Source: Acestrorhynchus altus | Lineage: Eukaryota > Chordata > Actinopteri > Characiformes > Acestrorhynchidae | Length of the DNA: 64,000 nt | Reading direction: 5' to 3' | Assembly (NCBI GenBank): GCA_034509495.1 | Contig: CM067507.1 | Coordinates: forward strand, 27,602,833-27,666,832 | Shown here: positions 24,000 through 36,399 of the stretch, one piece after another | How the letters are laid out: every line of letters starts with the position of its first letter | Numbering within the stretch: the stretch's first letter is position 1 | Made by a program: the position numbers and the translations under genes | The notes under the pieces: generated by a model | Told to the model about the DNA's origin: nothing | What the model saw: the letters and a program-made list of their open reading frames with translations, nothing else | Database searches by the model: none

Positions 24000-24308
24000 N
24001 NNNNNNNNNNNNNNNNNNNNNNNNNNNNNNNNNNNNNNNNNNNNNNNNNNNNNNNNNNNNNNNNNNNNNNNNNNNNNNNNNNNNNNNNNNNNNNNNNNNN
24101 NNNNNNNNNNNNNNNNNNNNNNNNNNNNNNNNNNNNNNNNNNNNNNNNNNNNNNNNNNNNNNNNNNNNNNNNNNNNNNNNNNNNNNNNNNNNNNNNNNNN
24201 NNNNNNNNNNNNNNNNNNNNNNNNNNNNNNNNNNNNNNNNNNNNNNNNNNNNNNNNNNNNNNNNNNNNNNNNNNNNNNNNNNNNNNNNNNNNNNNNNNNN
24301 NNNNNNNN
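24000..24308. other. Assembly gap (N)
   Basis: A run of about 309 N lies between a TA repeat and a GA repeat. The true length may differ from the number of N. Confidence 0.98.
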
Positions 24309-24325
24309 AGAGAGAGAGAGACAGA

Positions 24326-24397
<72 letters not shown>
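24309..24397. repeat. (GA)n microsatellite
   Basis: AG run with two ac interruptions, directly after the gap. Confidence 0.95.
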
Positions 24398-24401
<4 letters not shown>

Positions 24402-25068
24402 AGTGTAAATAGAATGAGCAAATGGGTCTTGGTCTGCAGAAATATGTGTAGACATAAAGAGAGATGGCAAAAGTATGAGGAGGAGTATGAGGAGAGTATG
24501 AGGAAATGCTCCTGATACTTTACCTGTAGCATTCCAGAATGGTGCAGAACCAGCCGGATATTGTTTTGGTGGTACAGCTGTCCACAATGCAAACGCCTCT
24601 AATTAGAGACTTTAAATGTTTCTAGATCCTCCAAGGAAGCCAATCATTCACCACTCACACAGTGCCGACACACTGATTGTGGAAGTAGCTGAAGTTGTGT
24701 AAAGAGCTTGTCATTGGTTGCAGTCCTGAAGAAGTAGAAGGAGGAGACCCACAACCATCAAGGATCTTGAAATCTTCTGCATGGAAGAATGGTTCAAGAT
24801 TCAGTCAGATGGTTCAAAATTTGCACAGTTCCAGTGGTAAAAGTAGATTGGACAGCCCTTCCACACCGCCAGCAGTATTGAATTAGAAGAGTCCTGCTGG
24901 CTTTGAGCAGCCCTGTGTGAGTGAAGATAGACAGTCTCTGGCTGTAGTCATGGACCAAACTGCAGGTTCACTCTACTACACTCCAGCCCTCAAGCTGGAG
25001 CATCCTCACTGAACAGCAGACCTGAGACAGACTGAGCAGAGATGGGTGAGTAATAGCGTGCGGCTGTT

Positions 25069-25069
<1 letters not shown>

Positions 25070-25130
<61 letters not shown>
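25070..25130. repeat. (GT)n microsatellite
   Basis: GT run of about 60 bases. Confidence 0.95.
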
Positions 25131-25132
<2 letters not shown>

Positions 25133-25249
25133 CTAAGCAGAGATGTCTGTCCTTCAAAAGCATTATTTCTCCTTTTACTGGAGGGAGGGAGAGGAAGGGA
25201 GACACAGAAGCAGTGAGAGATTGATGGATGGAGACAAGTGATGCTACTT

Positions 25250-25860
25250 AAAAAACACCTTTTTTAAAGAAATATAATTTACTAAAATGTTAAATAAAGA
25301 ACTACTCTTGGAACCCTTGGACATTTTTTAAAGAAAAAACACATTTTTTTCAGTTCTTCTTTCAATTCATGGAATCCTAACAAACCTTTAAACTGAGACT
25401 TTAAAAGAAAAATGTCTAATACAAGGGTTCTCTCTGTCAATGTGACAGGAGAATCACTCTTTGGACCCTAAAGAACCTTTCAGTTTAAATTTGCTAAAAT
25501 GTTTACAGAAAAACAATCTATTATGGTTCTTTTGGCAATGGCACATACAAAACAGTCTTGGATCTTAAACAACCTTTCAATTGAGTGGTTTTCACATAGA
25601 GTTTTAAAGAAAAACAGGTATCAACAGGGTTCTTTAGGTAGAGCCACAAAAGAATAAAAAAAAAAAAACATTTCTTTCAGTACTAACAGACGAGAATGAT
25701 TTTAGAGCTCTAAAATATGTTTAAGTTGAATGATGTTAGCTGAGAAATGCAAATAAAACCATTTTATGTAATGCCACAAAAGAACCACATTTAGAATCCT
25801 AAAAAACATTTCAGTAGAGTGGTTTCAAAAGATAATTAAAAAAAACACATCAAACATTAA
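25250..25860. repeat. Array of diverged 'agaacc' repeat units
   Basis: The block 'aagaacctttcagtt', 'ggttcttttggcaatg' and 'gccacaaaagaa' recurs about six times in imperfect form across 600 bp. It is a short dispersed fish repeat that has accumulated or been duplicated here. A related stretch is at 53.85-54.2 kb. Confidence 0.55.
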
Positions 25861-26065
25861 GTATGATGGTGGACATTATTGGTCTTATTTTTTCTTTGTA
25901 TAAGCTCTAAGCATCTACAGCAATCCTTTCTAAATGAGAACCAACAGATTTCTGAGAATGAGCCATGTTCATCTTCTTCTCATCTCAAGCCATTTCACAT
26001 TTCGTTTACAAATCAATAGAGTAGGAAGCAGTGAGCCATAAAGCCATTAGTTTGTGAAAGGAGTT

Positions 26066-26730
26066 CTAGAGCACAGTAGAGATAGCTGCAGGGTCAAAGC
26101 CCTGCTCTAAATCTCTCTCGACACTGAACTGACTTTGACCTGAGCTCACATTGCTCCCTAGACCAAGAGGCGCCCTCCAAACCCTGCTTACACTACCCCC
26201 CTCAGCTCCCTTCAAGTCCACCCATAACAGTCTATACACAACCATTACATGACTTAGAATCACTGGACAGAAGCTTGGAGCTTCTGTATATACATAATTC
26301 ATTCATTGCACATGCATGTATAAAAGAGTACTGGGTAGCCTCCGATTTCAAATCATCTGCAGGAAGATGCATCATTTCAGGTGGGTCCAGATTGATCAGC
26401 TGCAGTTCATAATTCTTAAATGAGTTAACAAGCTGTAGTGCATTATGTGAATCCAAACTTTCGAATATATCAGCACTCTTCCATTACCCTCCTTCACACA
26501 AACCTGCCAAACTGATCTCAGGTCACAGAGGACGCACTCACAGTCAGCATTTCATCTTCCGTCTTCGTCTTCCCTGCAGGAAAAATGAAAACGAAACAAC
26601 AAAACTTAAACAAAACCAGCCTGGTCTCATGTCTGTGTACACTCACCGTTTGATCAGTCCTGTCAGCCCTGCAGAGAGAGTGGCACAGCAAGAAGGATAG
26701 GGTTACCAAAACAGGATGCAACACAATAGT
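26066..26730 (-). other. Possible small minus-strand exons, unknown gene
   Basis: Two short stretches are flanked by consensus-like splice sites on the minus strand. One is about 22 bases, bounded by 'cactctctctgcag' and GTGAGT (about 26645-26666). The other is about 32 bases, bounded by 'cattttTCCTGCAG' and GTGAGT (about 26538-26569) and reading KTKTEDEMLT. A further GC-richer open frame at 26066-26230 ends in a stop codon. No family was recognised and no combined reading frame was proven, so this is only a candidate. Confidence 0.2.
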
Positions 26731-27254
26731 GCCCCCCCTCCCCTACTCTTTCAATTTGCCTTACCTTCCTTTCTGTTTTTCTGTGCAACAATAGTCAGTC
26801 AGCCCATTCATGAAGGCCTACAGTCTTACAAACAACAGCGTTAAAAAAGCTTCTTTTCCAGAACCATTCAGTATAGAATATTTAAAGAATATTTGTAAAA
26901 CGAATAGAATGTTGAGGGTTGAATAACATCAGTAAGGAGCAGCAGGTGAAGTGGTTTTATTTTCATTGCTCAGTATAATTATACTAAGCAATGGAAAAAG
27001 ACAGGGATGTAACAGGTCTGTATGAATGCAAGTACTACGACAGTACATTGGCGAGGCAAAGTGGCCAATGGACACGGAACAGGTAGCCATTTCACAATAC
27101 AGACCAAAGTAGACAAATATTTTCAGTGAATTTTATTCCTGCAAATTACAAATCTTTCTTTACATGTTCAGACGTTATGAGCTAATGGATTAGCAGTGTG
27201 GGTGTTGCATATAGTGCATCTTGTTGCCACACATAAAGAGAATGGTTTAAAAGC

Positions 27255-27335
27255 AGGTCTGTTAGAGCAGGGAAATCAGTAAACTGTGCAGGAAGCTGAC
27301 ACTCCAGAAAAAGGGTTGCCTACACCTGCTTTTTA
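27255..27335 (-). repeat. Dispersed repeat, 'gggttggcaatcc' family, copy 2
   Basis: Reverse-orientation partial copy: 'ctgttagagcagggaaatca', then 'ctccagaaaaagggttgcct'. Confidence 0.45.
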
Positions 27336-28192
27336 GTTTGATCTTTAAAGCAAAAAAACTGAAAAATAATTCTGTCATTTGTACATTTCTTTTTTTATTC
27401 TAAAAGGATCACTTTAAATAGCTGAATTACAGAATTAATATCTAATTTGTCCAGCGTAAAGCTTAAAAGCATAAAGTACTGTTGGGGTCTACATAAGGAA
27501 GATTCACTTCGAGGTCTTGTTTAATGAAAATGTTTGAACGCTTAATGTGATGCACAACAAATGCAGCATAAAATACTGCTACATGTGACCTAAATAGGAA
27601 AACAACAAAGTGTCATATTTTTGACAATTACATTGAAGAATATTCTTCTGAACTCATGAACATTCTTAAGATTCTTTGCATATTTTTACTTAGGAAAGCT
27701 TTTGTGAATCCAGTCTCTGATGATGTTCTTCCAGCTCATGGTTCAAAACAAAACAGCAGCACATCACACAGGACTACAGACGGTGTATCATACACAACAA
27801 TAAACATACAAGACAATTTCAAATTAGCTGATCAAAAAACTAGATGAAGAAGACAATAAACAGGCATATCACCGCAGTGTGAGTGGAAAGAGTTAAGTGC
27901 GTGCATTTGTCATTTGCAAAGTGTGAAGAGATATCAGTGATGGTTAAGAGGTAAATCATTGATCCTAGTTGATGCTGGGGGCCAGCGGTGTGTTCAGTAA
28001 TCTGACCTCAAATTGCGGCGGAGCCTAGTGGTAATGGAACAAATGCTTCAGTACCTTTCTCTACATGGCAAGAGGGTGAAAATCTGTGTGACAGCTAGGA
28101 GGGGCCATCCACCAAGTTCAGGATTGTACATCCAAGACAAAAGTGTATTCATGAAAAGCTCCACCAATGAAAATAATCATTCAAGTGTCAAA

Positions 28193-28247
<55 letters not shown>
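28193..28247. repeat. (GT)n microsatellite
   Basis: Uninterrupted GT run of about 55 bases. Confidence 0.95.
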
Positions 28248-28248
<1 letters not shown>

Positions 28249-28844
28249 ATTCCAGTCCAGTCATTAGCCATATTCCTTTTCAAAGATTACTACAAATAAT
28301 TAGCCATAACCCCGATACTCTCCACCTCTTTAGGGCAACAGAAAAAGCGCTTCCTTAGTGGGCATCTCCAGAGGAGCTCTCTCCAGGGAATTATAGGATT
28401 AGAACCCAGAATTGCAAATGTGAGATTTGCTGAACCAAACACATTTTTTGCCATAAGGAACCATTTTAAAGTTATAATGAAAAGAAAAATGTTTTACATC
28501 AATTAATAATTTTCCCTGGAACCATTCAGGAAGCTTTATTTATAAGTGTTTACCCAGTTAGAAAATAATGGTTTGTGCCTTCTTCTATCCACTGCCGCAT
28601 ACTATGGTAATTTCTGCATCCCCAGTATGTGCACAATTAAAACCATTCTGCTTCCCAGAGCCCTACAATGAGACCCCTCCCAAATATTTTTAACTGTTCA
28701 AATTGTTTTCAATCATATTTTGCTTGCAAAGGATGCTACCAACAAAACAGGACAGGGCAGAATGGAAATCGCACGCAATAGGATGACCTTATATAGTCCA
28801 GATACAATGATGAGGCCAGTCTTTGCTTAAGCCTTTTGTTCGAA

Positions 28845-29110
28845 TCAAATCAAATCAAATCAAGTTTTATTGTCCCCTTAACATTTCACGGGTGTAAGGA
28901 CGAGTGAAAAACCTAGGTGCAGGTCCCTCATAGTAGTAAAAAAGATGCCTAAAAAACACAGGAGAAGAATATTTGAGGTATATAGGAGGTAAGAATATGC
29001 AACTTTTAAATAGATTATTTACACATTAACTTACACTATGCATACATTATTGCAAGTTAAGTGTTTATAGAAACTATTCAAATAATGTTTGCACTATACA
29101 TGCCCTGGGT
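28845..29110 (-). mobile_element. Retroposon 3' end with (ATCAA)n tail
   Basis: Starts with four units of aatca followed by 'agttttattgtccccttaac', the reverse complement of a common fish retroposon 3' end. A related 'acttttattgtccc' stretch occurs near 47989-48003. Exact class (SINE or LINE) not assigned. Confidence 0.45.
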
Positions 29111-29154
29111 ATAGAATTACATGTAGCTGTCATCTGAGAAGGCAGTGGGAGAAA

Positions 29155-29272
29155 GTCTTTAGTGGGTGCAGTGGAAGAGTCTTTAGTGGGTGCAGTGGAA
29201 GAGTCTTTAGTGGGTGCACTGGGAGGGTCTTTAGTGGGTGCACTGGGAGGGTCTTTGGTGGGTGTAGTGTAA
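29155..29272. repeat. 24-bp minisatellite, about 5 units
   Basis: The unit 'gtctttagtgggtgcagtgg'+'aaga' occurs at 29155, 29179, 29203, 29227 and (partial) 29251. The last units share a variant 'cactgggagg' end. Because 24 is a multiple of 3, the array reads as an 8-residue repeat in the open frames on both strands, but nothing supports translation. Confidence 0.9.
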
Positions 29273-29660
29273 CTGAGCAGTTAGTAAAGTGCAGGTGCAG
29301 AAAGAGTTTGTGTGGTGTGAAAGTGTGATGAGACAGGTGAAATGGGTTGTGACTAGCTGTGGACTGGAACACTGGAATACACCTCATTCCTTTACTCTTC
29401 ACAGAGAGCTCTTTTTTTCTGTCCACGAGGTGCAGAGAGAACACAGTAGGCTCGATGGCTTGGGTTTAGAGAAGGCAGGTCATTTTTGACCCTTAGGACT
29501 GGGGGTGTATACAGAATATTAAGACAACACAAGAGTTAAGTCACATGCACAGCAGGAAACTTGAATCGTTCACTTGTCTTACACTGTCAAACTGGGTGTA
29601 TAAATTATGTTTTGTGAAGACTTCAGCATTACGGGCAAAATATTAGGCTGTGAATGCAAA

Positions 29661-29750
<90 letters not shown>
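29661..29750. repeat. (GT)n microsatellite
   Basis: GT run of about 90 bases with one 'at' interruption. Confidence 0.95.
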
Positions 29751-30487
29751 ATACACATGTGAGTTAGACAGTTAAGGGTTGTATAGAAGTCAGTCACACA
29801 CACTTCTGATTGACATAAACCACAGGCTCCCTTGCAGATTCCATAAAGGAGTTTTTCCGCTGGCACAGCTGGGATACAAATGGAGCTTTCAAGCTTTTCA
29901 CCCCTTTAACTTATTTTAGACACAGCTGACAGTCGCCAGTACTCTGAAATGAGTTCCACTGATGTAAAGAATGTGGCAGGCAGTGATGAAACATGAAATA
30001 TAAAATTGTTATTCTTGTAAAATACTCTTCAGCTCTGGAAATAATGTGTGAGATGTTTAAATGAAAGATCTTTGTTGCCATGGGAAATGGGAACGTCACT
30101 TATCTTTATGTTCTACATGATGCATTACATTTTAGGCCATTGTGAGGAATAAAACACACTGGCATTAAGGAAGCTATTAAATATGTCTGCGCATTTACTT
30201 TGATACATAAAACATGATAATTAAAGATACAGACAGCCACAAACTAAGGTGCAATGCCATGTTAACGGTACTGTAAATTTGATTGACACAGTCTGACATT
30301 TTGTGGTGACATTTGTGTGGTAGCAAGTATTAGGCATTTCATTAGTTCTTTATCTCTTACATAAACATTCTGTAGTGTTGTTTAATGAACACTACAGGAA
30401 GACTTGGCCAACAGAATCTCTGGAGCATCAGCACATGAGCCCGAGGTCACCATGAGAAGTAGTAACTAAAGCACCCTCAGGGCAGCA

Positions 30488-31080
30488 ATATACACTATAT
30501 GGACAAAATTGTTGGGACACTTGCTTACTCCTGGTTTCCTCTAAAACTAAGGGTATTAATCCTGCTTATCCTGCTTTTGTTGGAGTAACAGTCCTGGCTA
30601 AAGGCTTATTTATACATTGTGGAGCATTGCTCTAAGGATTTGACTGCATTCAGCAACAAGTTACTAGTCAAGTTACTAGTCAATCATTACTAGTGATGTA
30701 GCAATGTCACCCTCCCTCCCCATCCCCAACTCCCCAACTCATTCAAAATGTATTGGAGAGTATGCCATCATTCCAGAGAACACAGTTTCATTGCTTGGAG
30801 GCTTTATACTCTAGCCAGTAGGGTCATGTTTATCTGCTCCAGAGAATCCGATTCTATTGCGTGAGCATGAGGAATCTCTAGATTCTAGCCTTGTCTATTA
30901 GCTAAGGATATTCTGAGTGAACAGCTAAGCACTTTTGTAAGTCGCTCTGGATAAGGGTGTCTGCTAAATGCCTTAAATGTAAATGTAAATGTATTTGCAA
31001 TTCTTTGCTACAGGGAATAGATAAGCGTTGTGTATGCATTTGTACATCTGTGTCAGTAATGAGTGCAACTTGAAATAACA
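30488..31080 (-). mobile_element. Non-autonomous Tc1/mariner-type element, copy D, split by an L2 tail
   Basis: The left end 'cactatatggacaaaattg' is the clearest terminal repeat of the family in this window. Interior 'catgtttatctgctccagag' is as in the other copies. The element is interrupted at about 30868-30992 by an L2-type retroposon tail and resumes with 'agggaatagataagcg'. Confidence 0.75.
30868..30994 (+). mobile_element. L2-clade retroposon 3' tail
   Basis: 'ttgtaagtcgctctggataa' plus 'gggtgtctgctaaatg' is followed by a (TGTAAA)n tail. This is the classic stem-loop 3' end used by L2-clade LINEs and the SINEs that share their tail. It is nested inside Tc1-type copy D, so it inserted after that element did. 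Confidence 0.8.
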
Positions 31081-31149
31081 AAATATTCATTAAAAAGGGA
31101 ATCAACAAATCAATAGAGATATTTCAGGATTCCAAGGATGACTAAGTAC

Positions 31150-31900
31150 TGATCAAACTATGCCAACAAATATAGGAAATATCTCAAAGGCCTGCAGACA
31201 GGAAGAGGAAAGGCTACATCCCAATACCTAAGAAAGGAGATAAGAAAGAGTGTGCCAACTATCGCACAATTTGCCTCATAACACACACCAGTAAAATAAT
31301 GCTGAAGATCATCCAACATGAGTCTTATATTGAAAGAGAACTGCCAATTGTGCAGGCAGGATTCAGAAGGAACAAGGGACATCATTGCAGATACACGCTG
31401 GCACTTTGAAAAATCCAAGGAGTTCAAAAATGAGGTCAACATGTTTCACAGACTACAGCAAAGCCTTTGACTGCATGGACCACATGAAATTATGGATCAT
31501 AGTCAGGAAAATGTGAATAACAGAGCGTCTCATTATTCTAATGTGGAATCTCTACATTGCTGAACAGACTACAGTCAGGACAGAAAATGGACAAACAGAA
31601 TGGTTCCACATTGGCAAAAAATTTTGTCAAGGCTGCATATTATCACCATATCTGTTCAACGGTTTAAAAGAACATTGAATAAGAGAAGCAGAACTGGAGC
31701 AAAATGTTCAAGGATTCAAGATTTGTGGAAGAAATATCAATGATCATCGATATGAGGATGACAGCACTCATAGGATTTCTAGAAGACCTGAAGGCTTTTG
31801 TGAAAAAGATTAAAGAACAGAGTGAAAAGATGGGACTTGAGCTCAATATGAAAAAGACTAGTCATGATGACAGTCCATCATTGATGGACAAGATGTGGAG
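31150..31900 (+). pseudogene. Decayed non-LTR retrotransposon reverse transcriptase
   Basis: Broken plus-strand frames show reverse-transcriptase blocks in order. 'PKKGDKKECANYRTICL' lies near 31235, 'VQAGFRRNKGT' near 31355, 'DYSKAFDCMDHMKLWII' near 31450 and 'CQGCILSPYLFNGL' near 31630. The place of the catalytic YADD box is degraded to YEDD at about 31750. Stops and frameshifts make it inactive. Clade not assigned. Confidence 0.8.
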
Positions 31901-32240
31901 ATGATGCTTGATGAGATTTTCAAATGTAAACATCTGTCTTTACAAACAAAGATCTGAATGAACCAGACAAAACAGACACGCAAAATATTGCACCTCAGAG
32001 TTATTGCACAAATACAAAATTAAACTGCATGAATGAAACATAGTGGTTCATAGTTCATTAAGGGACAAGTTATAGAATGTGATGGCCACTCTAGCTAAGA
32101 ATGACCTCCTGTGTTGCTCTGTGGTGCATTTCGGTGGAATCAATCTTGCACTGAATGTGCTCCTGTTTCTCATCTCCATTTAGTAGAGTGAGTGGGAGTC
32201 ATTGTCCTAGACGGGACCCGTGAGAGATTAAGTAAAAAAA
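31900..32240. repeat. Probable retroposon-derived repeat
   Basis: 'gaatgacctcctgtgttgct' and 'ctgtggtgcatttcggtgga' are wording common to a dispersed fish repeat. The preceding 'tattgcacctcagagttatt' stretch may belong to the same element. Class not assigned. Confidence 0.35.
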
Positions 32241-33599
32241 CCCATTTAGAGCCCGTTCCCACCTGGAAACCATCTAGCCCATGTTGCATCTATGTGAGAC
32301 TCACATGAGCATGTTAGCTGCAGAAGTTGTGCATTTAACTCATTTGACATGCAGTCCAACAACCATCCAGCAGCTAATTGGATGTGAAATGAAAAAGTGC
32401 ATAACAATTTTGTTAGACAGCTTATCTAATTCCTCCATTTGTTTAGAATTAGAATGGAATATTCACAAACATTTATCATGTTCTATGACCTCTTATCACC
32501 AGCTTTTATGCTGCAATTGCAAAAAATAATGGAATTCATCTATATCATTCCAGACAGCCCTTGCAGTGCAGGCTAAAGTAAAATTACAAGCAACATCTGA
32601 TCTGTTTGTCTGTCTAGAAACATTATGCAGGACTAGCAGCATCAATTTTTGATTCCATTCCAGAAGACTGGAAAACAAATTAGGCGGAAGCAAATAAACT
32701 GTTCCATTCCGGGGGAAAGTCTGTCGTCTACTGCAGTGAAATTCTGTACTGACGGGTGGGCATGGCTTCATCACTAAAATGCTATATTGACCTTCAGATG
32801 ACAGCATGGTTATGCTTTTAGCTCACAGATCTCATGTTTCAGGTGTGTTATATACAGTACTCACTATATATTTCACTATTGCTCATGAATCTGACAGACA
32901 AAACAAATAAGATGCTTTGTATTTGGCCTTTGCAAACAAATGTAAAAAGGAAATGTAATGAGGAATATGGTGATCTTTGACAAGATTTGCAACACGTAGA
33001 CCACATTAAATGGGAGCTAATGGCAGTCTTCAGTTCAGTGGTCCTTATATCTGTGACGATCTCTAGCTAAACGCAGAACTGACGGCAGCAGTACCATGGC
33101 AACACCAAAGCCATATCCACAGGTCCAAAAAGACATCAGGAGTGCTGGGCTGCAATAGGCAGGCACTGAGACTATCCATTGAGAGAACAATCACTGGGCC
33201 TTAATCTACCACTCTCTGTGCCTAATCAACACTGCAACATAGATTTCTTTGAAGCTGAATGTTAGTTAGGAACAAACAGGTTCCCAACTATAGCAGAGCT
33301 GGGTGGCAGGCACTGCAGACTGCCTAAACTGTCTGAGTGCTTGAAGAGGGTATTCTGTACTTTGCTTATTGAAATACTTTTGGTAATTAAAATAAATTTT
33401 ATTAAAAATAGAACCTATGTATATGTACATACACAACTATATAATAAACAACTGGCCACGCCATCTCTAGGTGGGTAGAACATCACCTCTAGTAAAAACA
33501 TTTTTATCCTCACCTGCAAAATCACCATTTTTGAGATTCATGTTTTTTATTGGACAGAAACCATCCAATAGCATTCCTACGATGTTTGTAGATTAAAAT

Positions 33600-34150
33600 T
33601 GCTAATTCACTCAGTCTTAATTCAGTGTTATACTGATTAGATACAGAGCCATGAAAAGTAGTTTAAAATGTACAGTATCCTCAAGGAACTGGTTGCACCT
33701 CCTGTTAGAATCACTAATTAACCAAGGGCTTAGTGTAGTTGTTATTAATGACACATACCATAGAGGAATTTTGATACACTCATCCTTGCAAAACGGCGTC
33801 CACTTAATGACATTTGTGCACCATAAAGCAATGAAATGCACACTTTGATTCCAGCCACAACATTTCAATAGTTTTTAATTTTTGATCTTGGGTGCTCAGG
33901 ATCATTGTCATGTTGCATGACCCAATAATACTTCATCTCCAGCTCATGGACAGATAACACTTGCAGAATTCATAATTGCATTATTGTTAGCAAGGAGTCC
34001 AGGTCCCGAAATGACAAATTATTCCCAAATCACCTCCTTACTGCCACCACCCTTCACAGCTGATATGAGGCTCTTATTTGAAAAAGCAATGTTAGGTTTT
34101 CACACACGAGGGCCATATTGTTCAAAGGCTCCACTGTAGATTCATCAGTT
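33600..34150. repeat. Diverged Tc1-type element remnant
   Basis: The segment 'ggatcattgtcatgttgcat' and 'ccaccacccttcacagctga' has the wording of reverse-oriented Tc1 transposase genes ('...cattgtcctgttgga...'), but frames are fully degraded. Confidence 0.4.
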
Positions 34151-34157
34151 CATATAT

Positions 34158-34580
34158 ACACTACTCACAAAAAGTTAGGGATATTTGGCTTTCAGGTGAC
34201 ATTTATGGAAAATGTAAAAAGTTCACGCTACAGTGATATATCTTGAAGGATGCACTGAGGTCATTGAGGTTCTGGGCGCAGAGTTTCGAGCCACTACAAG
34301 GCGACTCCGCTGATCCCACAGGTTTTCAATGGGATTCAGGTCTGGAGAAAATGCAGGCCATTCCATTTTGTGACAAACGTGAGATAAGCAGCTATATTTC
34401 TGTATCCTTAGCATTGTTTTCAGTCATGTTGTTCTGCAATTTTTGACCAGCTGTTGTTTCCCTGGTGTCTGAGTCTTGAACACTGACCTTCACAGACCTG
34501 CAGTTTTTGGTTGCGTCAAGGCACCGGATGTACATCTGGCACAGAATGTGCAATCTAAAGTTTCTAGTTCCCATTTAGTC
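34158..34580 (-). mobile_element. Truncated Tc1-like element
   Basis: Begins with the terminal-repeat sequence 'cactactcacaaaaagttag'. On the minus strand at 34300-34380 it reads 'WPAFSPDLNPIENLWDQ', the conserved C-terminal catalytic block (with the third acidic residue region) of Tc1 transposase. Only the transposase C-terminus remains. Confidence 0.75.
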
Positions 34581-35302
34581 ATTAAATTGATTGATTCAGT
34601 GAGTTGAGCTGTACTGAGTAGGGTCTTAATATTGCTATGCCTACATCACTGTCATTTTCTCCAACTTCCATAACTTTAGAATTCTGCACCTCACAGACAC
34701 ACCATTTGCATTAGCTTAGCTACAGTTTTACTAACTGAAACATTGCTGCATTTTTGAAGATGCACATCCACAGGCATTAGTTAATAGCTTAGACACGGCA
34801 ACAACCATTTTAGAGTTTTCATTTGTTTATTTCCAATATTGTCCTGTCAATATTCCGCCTCTCAGAGGATAATATACTTTGTCAGATTTTTCAAGTAAAG
34901 CTAATCCATACCATGTGTGAAAAACAACTGATGACAAAACAATGGAGAAATAAAGAATGAATAAAAAGTATGGGAGAATCAAGAGAAATCAAAACAAGCA
35001 AATATAAAGAAATATCAATCTTTATTTCTTTTTTTGTTTGTATAAATTTACAGAACCATTCTCTATTTACATTATGAGTACTCTATATATTTGTAAGTCT
35101 GGAAAATGGGAAAATGTAATGAGTCTGAGCATTCTGTATGGCTAAATGATGTACGTTGTAAATAATGGAGTTATTGTTGCAGTGATCAGCGTAGTCCTGA
35201 TTGTGCTCGTCCTTATTGGTGTGTTTGTAACATTGTAGCTTTATTGCAGCACATTATAGGACCACCACAATAGTGCACTACACAGGGAACAGAACACGTC
35301 TA

Positions 35303-35970
35303 TGCCAGTGCATCTCAGGGAATTACAATTTCATGAATCATTCAAAAAGTGAAACTGTCATACTTTATATTCATTACACATAAAGTGAAATATTCTGTGC
35401 CTCTCCGCTCTTATTCCTTTGAATAAAGAAATGCAAAATTTATTTTCAAATAAAAAAGGAGGACTTTGGAGTCAAGATGGGTAAGATGGTTCTGATACTG
35501 TCTTTCCTTCAGGAGGGGGTTGATATTAGGAATGCAGCAGTTTCAGCTCCTTTCCTGGAGATCATCAGTCCACTCGTTATGAAGCTGTGGTCAACCTGCA
35601 TTGCTTGTGCACCCTTTCCAGTCAATTTTCCATTAATATAATTAAGAGAACAGCCTACCAATGACCTTGGTTTACTCTCTTTGTTGAGGGCATCGATGAG
35701 CGATTTTTTAATAGCCAGGTCAATAGTCTTCCCCATGATTGTGGATACATGTGCTGAATTAAACACAGTATTTATACCGTTTCAGTAGTAGGTTTCTCAA
35801 ACGAATTTGAAATGAAATTTTCTAATTAGACGAACTGGATTTTTTGTTTTTGTTTTGTTTATGTTGTACTGCTAGAAAGCTTGAACTATCACTTTACATG
35901 TAATGCACAAAAAAATGACCCTTTACAGTTTTAGAAAATGTACTTTTTCATGAGATTCAAATTTTTTGAG
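35303..35970 (-). mobile_element. Internally deleted Tc1-like element
   Basis: The left end 'cagtgcatctcagggaatta' and right end 'tcaaattttttgagacactc' are Tc1-type termini. Between them, the minus-strand frame 35509-35766 contains 'MGKTIDLAIKKSLIDAL' and 'INGKLTGKG', recognisable as the N-terminal helix-turn-helix part of a Tc1 transposase. Most of the catalytic domain is missing. Confidence 0.65.
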
Positions 35971-35989
35971 ACACTCTTAGTTCTCCACT

Positions 35990-36380
35990 CCTCTTCCATG
36001 GTTTTCCTTTGTCTTGCCCTGGTTCCCATACAGTTTCCACTACATCTCAGCCTTCTGATTTGTACTCTTGTTTCTGGTTTCTCCTGACTTTGTGTTATAA
36101 GTCTGCTTTATGTTGGCAGTGTCTGCTTGTGCTGCAACCTCCTGCAATTGACTGTGTGATAATTGGATGCGCTCTGATAAAAAGCCCTGCGAGTACATCC
36201 TCCGGTCTGCCAACTCTTACAACCAGCACAACAGTTATATGTGTTCTAAATGAGACCATTATTGGCTCGTCCCATGCAGTCGTTGTGCTGGCAAGAAAAG
36301 GTTGAAGATTTCTGCCATCCCTGTCTTATGCAGCGCAGTAGGAGGGGTGACTTCATACTGTTACGACAGCATGTCCTGTC
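35990..36380 (+). repeat. Possible LTR remnant
   Basis: C/T-rich, promoter-like composition, unlike its AT-rich neighbours. It ends near 'tactgttacgacagcatg'. It resembles LTR composition but has no verified TG...CA pair or target duplication. Confidence 0.25.
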
Positions 36381-36399
36381 TTACTGTGACTATCTCCCA

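Noticed and set aside
23861..24592. Long open frames (177-243 codons) across the N run
   Set aside because: They consist of TA/GA repeat translation plus undetermined residues, so they have no coding meaning.
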